64,000 nt of DNA from Gigaspora margarita (taxonomy: Eukaryota > Glomeromycota > Glomeromycetes > Diversisporales > Gigasporaceae). This document shows, one piece after another, positions 1 through 10,660 of the stretch (positions within the stretch are counted from its first letter, which is position 1; each line of letters begins with the position of its first letter). The stretch covers positions 199,177 through 263,176 of the forward strand of contig WTPW01000436.1 in assembly GCA_009809945.1 (NCBI GenBank), read 5' to 3'. Position numbers and translations under genes: made by a program. The notes under the pieces are model-generated. The model did not search any database. It was not told the DNA's origin and saw only the letters and a program-made list of their open reading frames with translations.

Positions 1-677
1 TTTTTTTTTTTTTTGTGATTTATTTATATTTTTATACTTATTTTCTATTGGCTTGTTTAATATCAAGAGGAGCTCTATTGGTGAGGAGGGAATGACGTTA
101 AATGAATTTTTAAATTCAAATGGTCTATATAATAATTAATAAAAAAAAATTTAACTGAAAAAAAAATAAAAATATAGAGTATTATATTATATGTGAATTG
201 TAATAATAAAAATTAAATAAAAAATAGTCCATTATTACTAGGCATAATATCACTTATGTTATTTTGTTTTGTACAGTATCTGATTCCAATCATTCTATTA
301 ATAAATAATTAAGAAGATAGTAAAAATTTATAATAATGATATAATATATGAAATAATTATTTAATATTACCTATTTTTTCTTCATTTATAATTTTAATTT
401 CAAAGTAAAATAATTTGCATTGTGAAGGAATTGGCTACAACAACTTTATAATCATTAGGATTTTTTAAAAAAATTTTTTTTAACTATTTTATTTCTGAGA
501 AATTTTTCATTAAAATTTATTACACATCTTATCCATATAATTTACTTTGAGCCCACTTGAATCTATGCCAACAAGCACCCATTTTAATTATTAGTATGTA
601 CATGTACACATGTATGTACATAGTTCATAATCACTTGAATAAAAATGTCAACCCTTTTAAAAAATTAAAAAAACATA

Positions 678-800
678 CTTGAGCGAAGGCTCAGTAAGTA
701 ATTTGAGTAAAGGTTTAGTAAATAATTTGAGTGAAAGGAAGTAAAGCAAATTGAGCAAAGGCTTGGAAGTTATATAAAAAAAATAATTTAAGCGAAGGTT
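678..800. repeat. Degenerate ~30-bp minisatellite
   Basis: About five imperfect units share a core like TTGAGCGAAGGCTCAGTAA. The units differ by transitions and small gaps, so this is an old array. No coding sense is apparent. Confidence 0.6.
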
Positions 801-1864
801 AAATTAAAAAAATCACAAAAAAAAAAACAAAAAACGTATGCTATGAACAATTACAATATTAGATATGTATAAATTAGTTATCCAGGTAATTGATTCGAAT
901 CAGCCCATAATACAAATGTGTAAAACCTGTGTTGTTGTTGCACTAAATATACAAATATAGATACACAGCATTACATCTAGAAAATGCAACAACTACATTT
1001 TTGATATTTTTATTAAAAATGTATCAATAACATAGTTATAGTTATCAAAGGGCATAAAAGTATAAGTCTGTCACTTCACTCCAGACAATTAAATATTTAA
1101 AAATTTATATTTTAACAACTACTGATTCAATTAAGCTAAAATTTTAACTATATATTTAGCATATACATAAAAATATACTTGTACAATAAAAACCTACAAA
1201 ATTGTAAATTAGTAACAAAAATATAGTTATTTTTAAAAGGTATTTTTTCGCTTTTTTTAAAAAAAATACCAAAATTTAAAAACATTATTACACAACAATA
1301 TGTATATAAAAAGATAATAAATTTTATATTAATAGATAGCTTAGAACTTGGTTTTTTAGTACAAAAAAATTATAAATGGATAATTAAAAATTAAAAAACT
1401 TTTATATATAGATAAATTAATTATTTAATTTATATTTTTGCATTTTACAAATTGAAAAATAAGTCATTAATAAAAATTTTTACAGAAATAAAATTTTTTA
1501 ATAAAATTTATATTAAAATAAATCTGCAGACCTGAGTAATAAATAAATGCATTTAAATGCTTATATTAAATTTCAAAATTTTTTTTATTATAAGATACAT
1601 CGTGTATCTACATTTTTTCACCAGACCATATTATTGATTTCAAATATATACTAACTAAAAACCTTGAATTTACATAATATGTACATATGTACATGACAAC
1701 TCAGTATTAGAAATAGGCTAAATAATTTAATATAATTTGATTTAGACAAAAAATTTATATGTAATATATATCTATTGCTGTATAAATTATAATAAATTTT
1801 TTATTGAATATCAAATATAGAATCATAATACATATCCTCATAAAGAAAATTCAGAATCAAAATT

Positions 1865-2062
1865 ATGTGCACATTGCACACATAATTTTAAATTTATTGT
1901 TCATAATTTATTAAATATAATGTGTATAATTTATTATCAACTATATAGCGCACATTATTTAAAATATATTATTAAAAGTTATGTGCACTTTGTGCACAAT
2001 TTTATAATTTTGTTTGTGCACAAAAGAATTTTTATGTGTGGAGCGCATGTGCACACATTGAA
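1865..2062. repeat. Cluster of GTGCAC palindromes
   Basis: Several short palindromes of the GTGCACA/TGTGCAC type are spaced through AT-rich DNA. The same word recurs in the tandem array near 22.7-23.2 kb and near 57.15-57.42 kb, which suggests a dispersed repeat family. Function unknown. Confidence 0.45.
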
Positions 2063-3100
2063 TTTTTCTTCCTGCATATCCTACAATATATAACAAAACT
2101 ATTTTAAATATTGACTATAAATAAATAAAATAGGACCTGTTTATTGCTTAAAGAAAATTAAATATAACTTTTTTTATTGTATCTTTAGATAGTACTAAAA
2201 CCTCAAATCTAGATATTAATTTTAATATATCACTACTTACTAACATTTCTTTATATTTAAATAAAACTTAAAGCATTATAAACTATTTTAATTAATATTA
2301 TTATAAATTTTAAACCCTTCTCAAGCAAGCTAGTTACACTTTTGTGTGCTAATTAGAAACTTTAATACATATATTTATTATAGATTAATATTTTTTTAGT
2401 TTAAAATTCATATCTAGAGGTATGGTAACATAGCAAAGTTGAAAAGTTGTAACTCCCAAGTAATTTGTAACTAAGATACAGAGTTTGAATTCTACTAGAA
2501 ACATTTTTTAAAAATTAGCCTGTATTATTGTAACTAATCTTCATTGACAAGTTGGGTCATAATAAGACCTGTAACTTAGCTTCCACTATTTTAGTTAATT
2601 CATTGTATAAAAGATTCTAGAAATAGCCATATTATGCATAGAGGTTGACAGAATTGTATAATACTAAGAGAACTTGAAGATTGGAAACTACTTGACAAGA
2701 CCCAAGCAGAAAGTAGTCAGGCTTTCAATAGTACTACAGAAAAAGAATTGAATAATATGTATGGTCTGGTATATATAGTTCAGGAGTAAGCCTATGACAA
2801 GAGGGTTTGGAGGTCCCTACCAACTGAGCTGCTAAAGTCATATTAGAGAAAAGAACATGTGTTTTAAAAGCATATACCAAGAGGAGAAAGTCTATTGACA
2901 CTTAGACCAGGCTTTTGGTTCTACAGATTGGGGTTTAGAAAGTCAAACAGAACAATTAGACAGAAAACCAGAAAATGATTGAGTATATAAATACTAGGGC
3001 TTGGTAAACTTTGTAAGAGCAAAAGTAGGTAACTATAAGGGTAAAGGTTTGCTGTACTCCAAATATTAGCCATGATAAATATATAAGTTATTAAAGTGTA

Positions 3101-3636
3101 AGACCTCAGGTCCGATAGCATAGTGGTTATGCTCTGAGGTCGCAAATCAGAAGGTCACCGGTTCAAGTCCCATAGGTGGCGAACGTCAATCTTATTAGGG
3201 AACTGAAACACCGTAGGAAGACAGGGACCCAGGACATCAATGGATGAACTTAATATAGTAATTGGTGTAACAAACCCTGTGAGGCTGAACTTGTTAGTTT
3301 GGATCTATGATTTGTTTAACCAAAGTCACGAGACGTAGTGAAGATCAAGTCACAAACTTCTGGCAGCGTTTTTCAGAGACCTGGCCATGCTGGTTAGTGG
3401 GATTTGAAGTCTGAGGTTAAAACTTGGAACAATAAGACTATATTAGGACTTGCGTCCTACTTAGCCAACTCTGAGCTGCAGGTGCATCATGTATATGGTA
3501 GTCTGAGCTGTATAGTTTTGGAACAATTAGAAAATATAATTCATGCATGTAAATATTGTAAATATATTTGAAAATTAATAAAGAAACTACGAGCAGGTCT
3601 CGGTTGTAAAAACTCAAAAAAAAAAAAAAAAAAAAA
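3101..3636 (+). mobile_element. tRNA-derived SINE with target-site duplication
   Basis: The element begins with a tRNA-like head: an A box TAGCATAGTGG near 3115 and a B box GGTTCAAGTCC near 3161. It ends in a run of about 22 A. It is flanked by a 15-bp direct repeat AGTTATTAAAGTGTA at 3086-3100 and 3637-3651, as expected for LINE-mediated retroposition. The body has no ORF. It has split the older retroelement 2405-4065, so it is the younger of the two. A related tail (…GACCCAGGACATCAATGGAT) is seen near 33.84 kb. The intact TSD makes this call strong. Confidence 0.85.
3108..3183 (+). promoter_or_regulatory. Internal RNA polymerase III promoter (A and B boxes) of the SINE
   Basis: The spacing of the A-box (TRGYNNANNGG match) and B-box (GGTTCRANYCC match) is about 46 bases, normal for tRNA genes. 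The fold is not a clean cloverleaf and there is no proper 3' acceptor half, so this is a SINE head and not a tRNA gene. Confidence 0.7.
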
Positions 3637-4449
3637 AGTTATTAAAGTGTAGATGATGCTTGTGTGAAACAGGAACTGCTTTACCAGACCTTCTACTAGG
3701 ATAAATTAGTCTTAAGAGGTGTAGATAAGTATCCAGATTGTGTTCTAATAATACAAGAAGGATTTGCAAATGACAATGATTAGAGGGTTTAAAATAGGCA
3801 ATAATACAAGAAAGATTGGCAGATAACAATGATTAGAGAATTAAAATAGGCAATAACTAGTATGCAAGTTGCAGATATGGTAGCTAGTGTAGAACCTTCA
3901 GATGGCTATTTAAAAAGGTAACCAAAAGTTACAAATGTAGCTAGTTGTACTCTTGTTAATATTCTATATTAGGTAACCTCTATGTGAATGTCCATATTCA
4001 AAGCTTGAATAAAAATCTTAACCCTAAAGTAGGTACTTTAACTTGAAAAAAAAATACAAAAAAAATTCATTCCTAAGCAAAATATACCAGGGTAAAGTAA
4101 ATTTCAAAATATCCAAAATACTTAAAGCTTCATTCATAAAGAGTCTTCTATAGTATTATAAATAGTAGTTATATTTTTTTTTAAAATATTACCAAGTTAG
4201 AGGGTAAAAGTACCCTAAACTATATAAATTCAATTGAATAAAATTTATAAATCACAAGAAAGTTACCCAATATTCTTGAACTTATAGATACCTACAGGTA
4301 CCTGCAGAGTGTATAAAATTTATATACACTATGTATATTTTTTTAATATTGTTTAGTAAGACCAATTTTTTAAATTAGATATATATTAGTATATAAAATA
4401 TTAAGAAAATATATACATGTTTTATATAAAAAAAATATTTATACATATC

Positions 4450-4679
4450 ATAAAAGTTATAATGCATTATTTTTAATTTAAAGGTATAGAGTATTCCCCA
4501 TAATGATCATATGCAAAATTAGCCAATAAGATCATATAATTTATGGGTGATAAACAAAATTGGCAGGTGATAATATGAAACTAGCCAATAAATTATGTGA
4601 TTTACATGTGCTTTACAGGTAATTGATACAAGATATACTCTACCTTTAATTTTAAAAATAATGCATTATAACTTTTATA
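4450..4679. mobile_element. MITE nested in the left arm of the foldback element
   Basis: A ~45-bp terminal inverted repeat runs inwards from about 4450 (ATAAAAGTTATAATGCATTA) and from about 4679. The matching position in the right arm of the host element lacks this sequence, which supports a later insertion. No clear TSD was identified. Confidence 0.6.
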
Positions 4680-4775
4680 ATATATATAAATAAATTTTAG
4701 GAATTGATATTTCTACACCCTATTTTGATAATGCTATACCCATGTAGATCATAATTTTTATAAATTTTTATACAA

Positions 4776-5700
4776 TTGATCGAAGATATCTTGGCACTCA
4801 CCTGACCAAATTCAATCAACTTTTTTTATTTTGATTATAGAAAGCTGTAGAATTCAAAGAAAAAAAAGTTGATTGAATTTGGTCAGGTGAATGCCAAGAT
4901 ATATTCGATCAAAGATTTTGTAACATTCTAAATATCTATCAAATATAAGCTATAGCAAAAATTATTTTACAAGCTTTGATCAAAGATATCTTGGCATTTA
5001 CCTGGCCAATTCAATCAACTTTTTTATTTTAATTGTAAAAAGCTATAGAATTCAAAGAAAAAAAGTTGATTGAATTTGGTCAAATTAGTTCCAAGATAAC
5101 TTCAATCAAAGTTTTTGTAAAATTCTAAATGTCTATCAAATATTTGTATAAGCAGTGGCAAAAATTGTTTCAAATTTGATCGAAGATATCTTGGCACCCA
5201 TCTGGCCAAATTTGATCAACTTTTTTTTATTTTAATTGTAAAAAGCTATAGAATTCAAAAAAAAAATATTGACTGAATTTGGTTAGATGAGTTCAAGATC
5301 TTCAATCAAGATTTTGTAAAATTCTAAACATCTATCAATAGTAAAAATTGGCTACAAACTTTGATTGAAGATATCTTGGCACCCATCTGACCAAATTCGA
5401 TCAACTTTTTTTTATTTTAATTGTAAAAGGCTTAGAATTAAAAAAAAGCTAATTGAATTTGGTCAGATAAGTTCCAAGATATCTTCGATCAAAGATTTTG
5501 TAAAATTCTAAACATCTATCAAATATAAGTTGTAGCAAAAATTGTTTACAAACTTTGGTCAAAGTTATTTTGGTACAACCTGACCAAATTCAATCAATCA
5601 TTTTTATTTTAATTGTAAAAAGCTATAAAATTTAAAGAAAAAAGTTTATCAAATTTGGTCAAATGGGTTCCAAGATATCTTCAATCAAAATTAAATTTTT
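4776..5700. repeat. Five ~190-200-bp tandem units, each an internal hairpin
   Basis: Units start at about 4776, 4975, 5175, 5360 and 5554 with TTTGATCGAAGATATCTTGG or variants. In each unit the first half is followed by its reverse complement (CTGACCAAATTCAATCAAC / GTTGATTGAATTTGGTCAG), so every unit can fold into a ~60-bp stem. Units have diverged by point changes and small deletions. Confidence 0.8.
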
Positions 5701-5905
5701 TTTAAAATATTAAAATAATCTACATGGGTGTGGCATTATCAAAAATAGGGTGTGGAAATATCAATTCCCTAAATTTTTGATATAAAACACATATATATTT
5801 TTTTAATATTTTATATACTAATATATATCTAATTTAAAAATTGATCTTACTAAACAATATTAAAAAAATACACATTGTGCATATGAATGTTACATACTGT
5901 CTACA

Positions 5906-6190
5906 GATACCTGTGAAATTATTTGTTTAAATATATAGTGCATGTGTATCCATAAATAATATTATACAAGAGAGGAGTCATACAAAATATAACATATTTT
6001 CAATAAGTAGGGAGTCAAAAAAATATAACATAATTTTTTATAAAAATATATCTATATTTTGATCCAGAGATCTAAATTGAATAATTTTGTACTATTTGAT
6101 TTGTTTCTAGAAAAGGATCAAATGGTACCAAAATTATTTCATTTGGATCACTGGATCAAAAGTTATTAATAAAATACTATTTGTTATATC
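5906..6190. other. Non-genic AT-rich stretch
   Basis: No gene seen. Around 6060-6170 there is a loose inverted relation (GATCCAGAGATC.. AAGGATCAAATGG.. TTTGGATCACTGGATC), possibly an old repeat. Confidence 0.4.
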
Positions 6191-6459
6191 TAGTGATGTG
6201 AGTTGGTAGCTACCGGTAGGAATCTACCACTGGTATCTACCGGTAGATAACGGTAGATACCGTTAGGTAAAATTATATGCAGGGTAGATACCAATAAAAT
6301 AATTTTTAAAATTATATGATCGAAAAGTATATGATTTGTCAAATAAATTTTATTTATTATGTGACTAGTAGATCTACCGGTAGTGGTAGCTACCGGTAGC
6401 TACCACCTACCGGTAGATACCGGTAGGAACATGCCAAATTGGTAGAATTCACATCACTA
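6191..6459. mobile_element. hAT-type MITE rich in ACCGGT
   Basis: Terminal inverted repeats TAGTGATGTGA / TCACATCACTA are flanked by an exact 8-bp duplication GTTATATC at 6183-6190 and 6460-6467. Eight-base TSDs are the hallmark of the hAT superfamily. The interior is packed with TACCGGTAG words in both orientations, probably sub-terminal binding repeats. It cannot code for a transposase. Confidence 0.85.
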
Positions 6460-6616
6460 GTTATATCTTTTTTATAAATTACTATATAACCAATAGTTTT
6501 TTGTAAATTCACTTGATCCAGTAATCCAAATGAAATAATTTTTGTATTATTGGATTCATCTCATAGAAAAAATCGATTGGTAGCAAATCATTCAAATTGG
6601 ATCACTGTGTTATAAT

Positions 6617-6778
6617 TAGAGATAGGCAAAAGACAAAATTTTCATTTTGGCATACATATGTGCATGCATTTTTTGCATGCATGCATGTATGTTTTGACCA
6701 AAGTTATAATTTAATTTCTTAACTAGGCAGAATTAGTTGCATGCATGCATGCAGTCATGCACATAGTGCCCATCTCTA
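6617..6778. mobile_element. hAT-type MITE with TAGAGATRGGC ends
   Basis: Ends TAGAGATAGGC and GCCCATCTCTA are inverted and are flanked by the 8-bp duplication GTTATAAT at 6609-6616 and 6779-6786. The interior carries runs of TGCATGCATGC. The element is 162 bp long and non-coding. Confidence 0.85.
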
Positions 6779-7907
6779 GTTATAATCTATCCAAGTTTTT
6801 GTAAAATTTTATATATAAATATACAGATTTTAAATTTTTTTATATAGTCTAGGGGGTCAAGAGCTACTATATAGGGTATATAATGTTATTTATAGTGGTT
6901 ATTATCTGTAAAATACTTATAATACCTAGATATTTAGTTAACTATGTGAATATCCAGATATGGTGTTCATGGGTTCAACTTCTATGTTCTTTTTGTCAGT
7001 TAGAGTTAGGTGAGATGAGAGGAATGCATAAATAAAATAAGCAGGTTTATAGTAAAATTTTGCAAAGAATTTTTTTTGTTAGAACATGAAGAGTGTCTTC
7101 ATAAACAAAAATATAAGTTACAAGTGACTTTTTAAAATATCTCTATTTTTCAATTTCATGTTACACCTGATCCTATAATCTGTTTGGTTTATCAGATGGG
7201 TGCATTATAATACACATGTGCTAAATTATATAAACTATTAATTTTAACTTTGTATAAATTTATATAAAATATAGTTATTTATAATATTTTATTATTTAAA
7301 AACAAATATAAATCTAAAAGAATATTATATTAAAAAATTATTAAGTTTTATAAAAAAAATTTTTTAAAAATATTATATAACTTTTTGCAGGCAAATTGGC
7401 CTGCACCTACTCTACAAATGAAGATATAAAGGATAAATTCACATAAAATGCTTTTTTAAATTACATATTACATAAAGAAAGTTTTAAAAAAGCATCTATT
7501 TAAACACCTAAATAATCTTTCTAATAGATGTAAGCTTTAGTTGCAATTTATATTTTGACCATAACAGTATTTAAACAGCTTTTTTGAGTTATTTGATTGA
7601 TAGAAAAAACTTTCATTTTACTTGAAAAATTGGAATAATAATTGTTAGGCCAGCAAAGTCAATTTTTCAGTTTGCATTACATGGAATTTGAAAACATGGG
7701 TCAGTCAATCAGATTTTCTTTTTTAATTACCAGTAACTGTAAGTTAATCACATCTATGGTTATGCAAGGTTAATTTTTCATTTTGCACAACAAGGAATCA
7801 AAAAATTGGGAGCAGCCATATTATTTTGTCAGACAAATTAGACAATGGAAATTAAGGCTCCATCAGTTTACAACAGATGAGAATAGGAGAAAAAATGATT
7901 ACGGTAT
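6779..7907. other. Non-genic stretch with a dispersed repeat
   Basis: No gene. Around 7430-7560 the text resembles the ends of both segmental duplications (near 23.57-23.66 kb and 47.89-48.01 kb; shared CACATAAAATGCTTTTTT... and ...GATGTAA-CTTTAGTTGCA), so it is a dispersed repeat. The rest is AT-rich. Confidence 0.5.
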
Positions 7908-8801
7908 GATTTCCTGAAAGTTAGTTCCCTACCAGCTAATTTTCCTGACACTACTGTATATCCCTGACAAAATGTTTTATCTACAGCATTTTTGTTGACA
8001 GAAAATTTCCTCAACATACCATACTTTCTACAGCTTCTTTTACTTACATCTCATATTTTCTACAAGACATTTCTCTGCCATAGCATATTTCTAATTTGAC
8101 TTTTTTCCGACACTAAGTTTTATTAAATGCACTTTTTCTGATAACCTATTTTACTGACAATTTTTTGTTCACTTTTTATTTGCATGAATTCAATATGACA
8201 AGTAAACTATTTATTTAATTTCTCATTCGTATTACAGTCTATGGTATAATAATAAGTACTAACTTACTCATCTAATTTTTTTTTTTTTGTATTGAATCTA
8301 ATGATTGCCTCAGCTGATGCCGAAATGACTGATGCTGAAATTTGAGCCGCTATTTGAAAATATATGCCCTGCTAACATCCACATATACTCTTTAATAATC
8401 AATACTAACCCTAAACCCTAACCCCCCTAAAAAAAAACGGACAAAATTACCCCAAAAAGAATTTTAAAAAATTTGTATCAAAATAGGTCGAAATTTCAAC
8501 ATCAGCTGATTTCAGAAACAGCAGTAACAATGATTATTTTTAAACGAAATTGCTAATCGGAAAGATCTTGTCGGAAAAGAGATATCGGGAATATGTCATG
8601 TCGGAAAAATATTCTTTCTGAAATACATCATGTTAGTAAAATGTCTTTTCGAAAATATGTCTTGTCAAGGAAAGGGGAAATCAAAAAATGTTATGTTAGA
8701 GATATGTCTTGTCAAGAAACTGTATTGTAGATGTAATATTCTGTCGGGGATATAGTGTCGGGAAAATTAGCTGGCAGGGAACTAACTTTCGGGGAATCAA
8801 G
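7908..8801. mobile_element. Long-TIR non-autonomous element
   Basis: Left end (GAAAGTTAGTTCCCTACCAG near 7916) is the reverse complement of right text near 8738-8801 (CTGGCAGGGAACTAACTTTC). The inverted arms carry many repeated CTGACA / TGTCGG words, spaced 20-40 bp. The centre (8280-8560) is T-rich with short CCCTAA words and no ORF of note. No TSD was fixed. The class is unknown. Confidence 0.6.
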
Positions 8802-8820
8802 CAACAATGGATGGTTCCGT

Positions 8821-10014
8821 ATCATTTTACCGACACTCACGCAATTTATCGACATGCTTATTCTACAGACAATCAATTCATAGGCAAGTTTATTTAATAG
8901 ACAGTTTATTTGACCAACAAGCTTATTTCGTAGACAGTTTTTTTTTTACCGACAGCTCATTTCGCAAAAAAAGTTTTTCTTATAAATTATACTACCTTAA
9001 CCTTAATCCTAAATTAACCATATAGAAATGACTGGAATTAATTTGTCTAAGGAATGAATCGTCGATGAAATGAGCAGAACCGATATTTATTCGTCAAATA
9101 TTTAGACATTTAGTCAAATTTAGAATTTGAAATTTCGCAAAAAATAATGCTATGCTGAATATATTTAGACACTCAAATGTTTAAATATTTGATTAAATAA
9201 CGTATTTTAACTAACAATATTATGCTGACGTAACTATTTTTGAAAAATTACGAAAGTCAAAATCACCCGCGAATTTCCATGAAGCCTAAACCTCTACAAA
9301 AATTCCATAAAAGATGAAATTTCCGATAAAAGTTGAAACTCATTTTGAAAGGCGAAACTGCTGATGAAAGATATGGTCTTAGAGGCTGTGCCCCAAGTTT
9401 GATGTGAAGTCACTATGTTTTAATAATCCTTGATCATGAATATACAGAAAAATATTGTAAATTAAAACGCTACCTTAAATCCTTTATATATTAAAACAAT
9501 CAACTAAGAATTGAAAATTTATTTGCGATTGTTTTTTAGATATTAAAGCTAATTATTATTGTTCTCATCCCTAAGACTTCTTCACAATATTAAATGCTTC
9601 AAAGTTCATATTTCCACGACCTTTGCTTGATGTTTATTTAGATTTTAGTTTAAACTTTCATATTTCGATTCTATATCATTAAATTTAACAAAAGATCTAG
9701 TATCTTCGGGTTAACATCACTTTCTAGGACTCTCGGGGGGGGGGGGGGGGGGGGAAAAAACGAACATATAAAATGAACAAATATGGGCCAATTTCATTGG
9801 TCGATATCAATCAGGTGATTGGCGANAGTCATCCAGCGTTTTGATTGGTTGTTCCTTTTTCGGAGGGAGATTTCAGCTATGTTAACCAAAAAATTAACTT
9901 CCTACGGTCATAGGAGAAATTTGATTCACAATATATAAAATCTTCATTGCAAACTTATTTTAAAATTGTAATCTTTAGAAAAAGATTGATAAAAGATTAT
10001 GCATATAATATTCA
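8821..10014. other. 3' flank of kinase copy 1: CGACA-rich repeat and intergenic DNA
   Basis: The first part (8821-8990) has spaced GACA words, e.g. ACAGACAATCAATTC, shared with copy 2. A poly-G run of about 22 sits at 9735-9756; copy 2 has only five G here and lacks some neighbouring sequence. No gene seen. One ambiguous base lies near 9825. Confidence 0.5.
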
Positions 10015-10577
10015 TTAATTTTCATCAATCCATTTAGTTAGAACTTTTTCAAGCTCTTNAATCTTTAAAGGTTTTCCGAGAAAATCGTTTATCCCTAACT
10101 CGATGCATTTATTTTGTATTTCCTCGGTAAGTAAATTCGTTAGAATAATAATCGATATATTTGAAATTGGTGGCCTCATTGCTCTAATCGCTCGTGAAAC
10201 ATCAAAGCCTGACATTATTGGCTAAAGTAACAATAAATTGATTGTGACGTGATATTTCATCAAAAATAAATATAATATAAATGAATTAAACAATTAAACT
10301 TACTAAGTTACATTCTAATAAAATTAGTGAAATCCTGCAAGAATTTATTTGTTCCATATCTAAATTGGATGAACCTGAATATGCATCATTTAATAGCTTA
10401 AATTCAGAGTCAATCAATCTGACTGCTTCTTGACCACTTGTTGAGGAGATCGTTGAATAACCAAGTTTTGAGACTTGTTGCAATGTATTCTAAAATCAAA
10501 TTTAATTATAGAATTGGTAACTAATGAACTTGCATAGTTAAATTAATTTACCTCAAGACCAATAGAATCATTATCCT
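10015..10577 (-). CDS. Kinase copy 1, C-terminal receiver with Glu acceptor
   Basis: Three short exons lie near 10577-10553 (DNDSIGLE), 10493-10307 and 10222-10015. The second ends LILLECNL and joins PIMSGFDVSRAIRAM. In related receivers this strand reads L-hydrophobic-D-C/x-N-L-P-x-M, so Asp has become Glu (codon GAA). The Lys is kept (FLGKPLKI). Stop TAA is at 10015-10017. A Glu here cannot be phosphorylated normally and may mimic the phosphorylated state; that is inference. Confidence 0.7.
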
Positions 10578-10660
10578 ACAAATAATATTAACCATAAATT
10601 AAAGAATTATAGTAAATAAGATACACTATTCGACCAAATAAATAAATGGAAAAATCATAC

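Larger units (their letters stand above)
1..2404. other. AT-rich non-genic stretch
   Basis: I see no gene here. The stretch opens with a poly-T run and is mostly A/T with short homopolymers. Two local structures stand out and are listed separately: a degenerate minisatellite near 680-800 and a cluster of GTGCAC palindromes near 1860-2060. A small hairpin of GGTATTTTTT against AAAAAATACC lies at about 1238-1270. All ORFs in it are short and without recognisable motifs. Confidence 0.6.
2405..4065 (+). mobile_element. Old poly(A)-ended retroelement, decayed, split by a SINE
   Basis: The sequence on both sides of 3101-3636 aligns by eye with the better preserved element at 26332-27332. The head near 2420-2500 has the same tRNA-like layout (GTTGTAACTCCC... 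and a B-box-like GAGTTTGAATTC). The middle around 3637-3900 shares blocks such as GTGTAGAT, GGAACTGCT and TACCAGA. The 3' end near 4040 reads GTAGGTACTTTAACTTG followed by an A-rich tail. Most differences are C-to-T or G-to-A. It is non-autonomous: no reverse transcriptase is visible. Its left edge is approximate. Confidence 0.6.
4250..5905. mobile_element. Large inverted-repeat element with internal hairpin array
   Basis: Outer arms near 4310-4420 and 5780-5880 are reverse complements (for example TTTAATATTGTTTAGTAAGA against TCTTACTAAACAATATTAAA). Inner arms near 4699-4750 and 5710-5770 carry GGAATTGATATTTC and its complement. The core is the tandem array 4776-5700. No transposase ORF is present, so this is a non-autonomous foldback-type element. 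Exact ends are uncertain. Confidence 0.65.

Noticed and set aside
3108..3183. A possible tRNA gene
   Set aside because: A and B boxes are good, but the cloverleaf and acceptor stem do not close, and poly(A) plus TSD show it is a SINE head.
8410..8440. CCCTAAACCCTAACCC-type words (also near 18795, 19460, 20645, 45475) that resemble telomere repeats
   Set aside because: Only two or three units, scattered within transposon families; no array and no chromosome end.
9735..9756. Poly-G run as a possible G-quadruplex regulator
   Set aside because: Homopolymer absent from copy 2 at this length; more likely slippage or a sequencing artefact.
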